Source: Cochliopodium minus (taxonomy: Eukaryota > Discosea > Himatismenida > Cochliopodiidae). Taken from it: a stretch of DNA of 21,150 nucleotides. Each line of letters begins with the position of its first letter. The stretch's first letter is position 1. The stretch is from positions 5,889-27,038 of the forward strand of contig JAMYWO010000176.1 in the NCBI GenBank assembly GCA_024220525.1, in the 5' to 3' direction. Positions 20,028 through 21,150 of this stretch are shown piece by piece. A program made the translations under genes and the position numbers. The notes under the pieces are model-generated. The model had not been told where the DNA came from, did no database searches, and worked only from the letters and a program-made list of their open reading frames with translations.

Positions 20028-20067
20028 TTGTAGTTAAAATGATCGATATAGGATCAATATTAATCAT
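20028..20067 (+). repeat. Shared element A, copy upstream of the phosphofructokinase gene
   Basis: AATTTGTAGTTAAAATGATC is followed by GATATAGGATCAATATTAATC. It matches 4306-4348 except for a few substitutions and a 2-base indel. It ends about 70 bp before the ATG at 20139, a position that suits a promoter element. Confidence 0.5.
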
Positions 20068-20138
20068 AATTTCTAATTTCTTTGTAACAATTGAGAAAAA
20101 AATTGTTCTCATTTAAAAAGAATATAAAAAAAAAAGGT

Positions 20139-21150
20139 ATGGAAATAGAATCAAAGATATTGAAAATAAGAAGATTGGGAGAACCTAAATATAAATCTAA
20201 TTTGAAATGTATTTCCTATAAAGTTGAAGGAGAGTATCTGTTATATCACAACAGAGTAATGATAAAAGATGATAAGGTGGTTCAAAATGAAAAACCAAAC
20301 TTATATTTGGAAATAGCAGGACCATCACAAACATTATTCTTTGATCCACAAAAAACAAAGTAAAATGATAAATATTTCACCTCTTTTTTTATAATTTTTA
20401 AACATTTTATTGAATCAGAGTTGGAATAGTAACATGTGGTGGTAAATAATAATCCTTATTTTGTCGTAAATGCAAATATTCAGTTTAAAATTTTCAATAA
20501 AAAAATAAAAGGATTGGCTCCTGGTTTGAATAATGTTATCAGAGGACTCACATTGACACTTTATTATAGATATGGAGTCAAAGATATTTTGGGATTCAGA
20601 TATGGCTACCAGGGATTGAAAAAAGGATCAAATTTCATAAATTTGACACCAGATACCGTCAAAGATATTCATCATATAGGTGGGACCATTTTAGGAACTT
20701 CAAGAGGGTAAAATAATTTGAATATTTTCCAAATATGAAAACTAAATGAAAATTTAAATTGAATTTTTTATATTTATTAAAATTAAAAAAAAAAAAAGAG
20801 AACAAAAGGTTGAAGATATGGTTGATTTTCTTTCGGAAAATAAGATAGATATCTTTTTTGGGATTGGTGGTGATGGAACATTCAGAGGACTCCAAGCAAT
20901 TTCAACAGAAGCAAAGAAAAGAAACATGGAGATGAGTGTGGTTGGTATTCCAAAAACAATAGATGGAGATATCAGTTATACAGATAATACATTTGGATTT
21001 GAAACAGCTGTAGAATTAGCCCAATTATCCATCAATAGGTAAATGAAAGAATATAAAAATGATTCCAGAATCAATATTTATCAATTATAATCTATTACAC
21101 ATAAGGGGAAATTTTTTTTCTTTTTGAATATGTGTCTGTACCTTCAGACA
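20139..21150 (+). CDS. 6-phosphofructokinase, trypanosomatid/plant type (5' part)
   Basis: Exons 20139-20359, 20419-20441, 20512-20707 and 20799-21038 join in phase (about 226 residues); the rest lies beyond the right edge. A further exon may start at 21148. After a ~73-residue extension come KVGIVTCGGLAPGLNNVIRG, GFRYGYQGLKKG, IHHIGGTILGTSRG, GIGGDGTFRGL and VVGIPKTIDGDISY, with TFGFETAVE. This order and wording match group III enzymes such as the trypanosomatid ATP-PFK. The enzyme phosphorylates fructose 6-phosphate in glycolysis. Gly in GGDGT (where PPi enzymes usually have Asp) favours ATP; Lys in PKTID occurs both in PPi enzymes and in trypanosomatid ATP enzymes. The catalytic Asp of TID is present. 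Two oddities: GGLAPG in place of GGLCPG, and TIDGD in place of the near-universal TIDND. Exon 2 is a 23-nt microexon. Confidence 0.9.

Noticed and set aside
1-21150. CRISPR arrays, bacterial operons, insertion sequences
   Set aside because: The window is intron-rich eukaryotic DNA; the repeats seen are microsatellites and two short dispersed motifs, and no transposase was found.

Overview
The window is nuclear DNA from a unicellular eukaryote. It is extremely A+T-rich, with long A and T homopolymers, heptamer microsatellites in introns, and genes cut by many short GT-AG introns (mostly 46-250 bp) that have T-rich or A-rich ends. Several start codons directly follow an oligo-A run. The protein families point to a free-living amoeboid or flagellate protist: a trypanosomatid/plant-type phosphofructokinase, DDRGK1, a calponin-homology coiled-coil protein, Ras-regulator domains, SAM domains, a cathepsin-like protein and a Crinkler/RHS-type NTPase-nuclease. 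No lineage can be fixed from this; an anaeramoebid, heterolobosean or amoebozoan would fit, and that is a guess.

Layout. (1) 1-2967, minus strand: a UvrD/Rep-like superfamily I helicase homologue running off the left edge, whose ATPase motifs I, II, V and VI all look eroded. (2) 3736-6316, plus strand, divergent from it: a Crinkler/RHS-like protein with a SAM-like header, P-loop NTPase, winged helix and PD-(D/E)XK-like nuclease. An open reading frame in the -1 frame follows its stop. The divergent pair shares a roughly 36-bp element at the same distance upstream of the first domain exon. (3) 6682-9530, minus: a 907-aa protein with one calponin-homology domain, a very long charged coiled coil and a C-terminal CBM48/AMPK-type glycogen-binding domain. 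(4) 9783-11559, plus: an 11-exon alpha/beta hydrolase with an intact triad, its nucleophile on a 14-nt microexon. (5) 11610-12923, plus: a secreted papain-family protein that has lost all four active-site residues. (6) 12924-13907: about 1 kb without a confident gene, holding a possible broken minus-strand gene. (7) 13908-17386, plus: a large multi-exon protein with a RasGAP-like start and a RasGEF-like C-terminal segment, interrupted by an N in a microsatellite. (8) 17693-19407, plus: DDRGK1, the ER-anchored UFMylation adaptor. (9) 19626-19859, plus: a stand-alone SAM domain. (10) 20139 to the right edge, plus: the 5' part of a phosphofructokinase gene.

These genes do not form one pathway. 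The recurring theme is catalytic erosion in otherwise well-kept folds: the helicase-like protein, the papain-like protein and possibly the RasGAP-like domain. Together with the nuclease-type Crinkler gene, whose divergent neighbour is a helicase-like gene, 1-6462 is the part most likely to be a little-described conflict or genome-parasite locus. All exon structures were built by hand from splice signals, reading phase and family alignment from memory; no search or transcript data were available.
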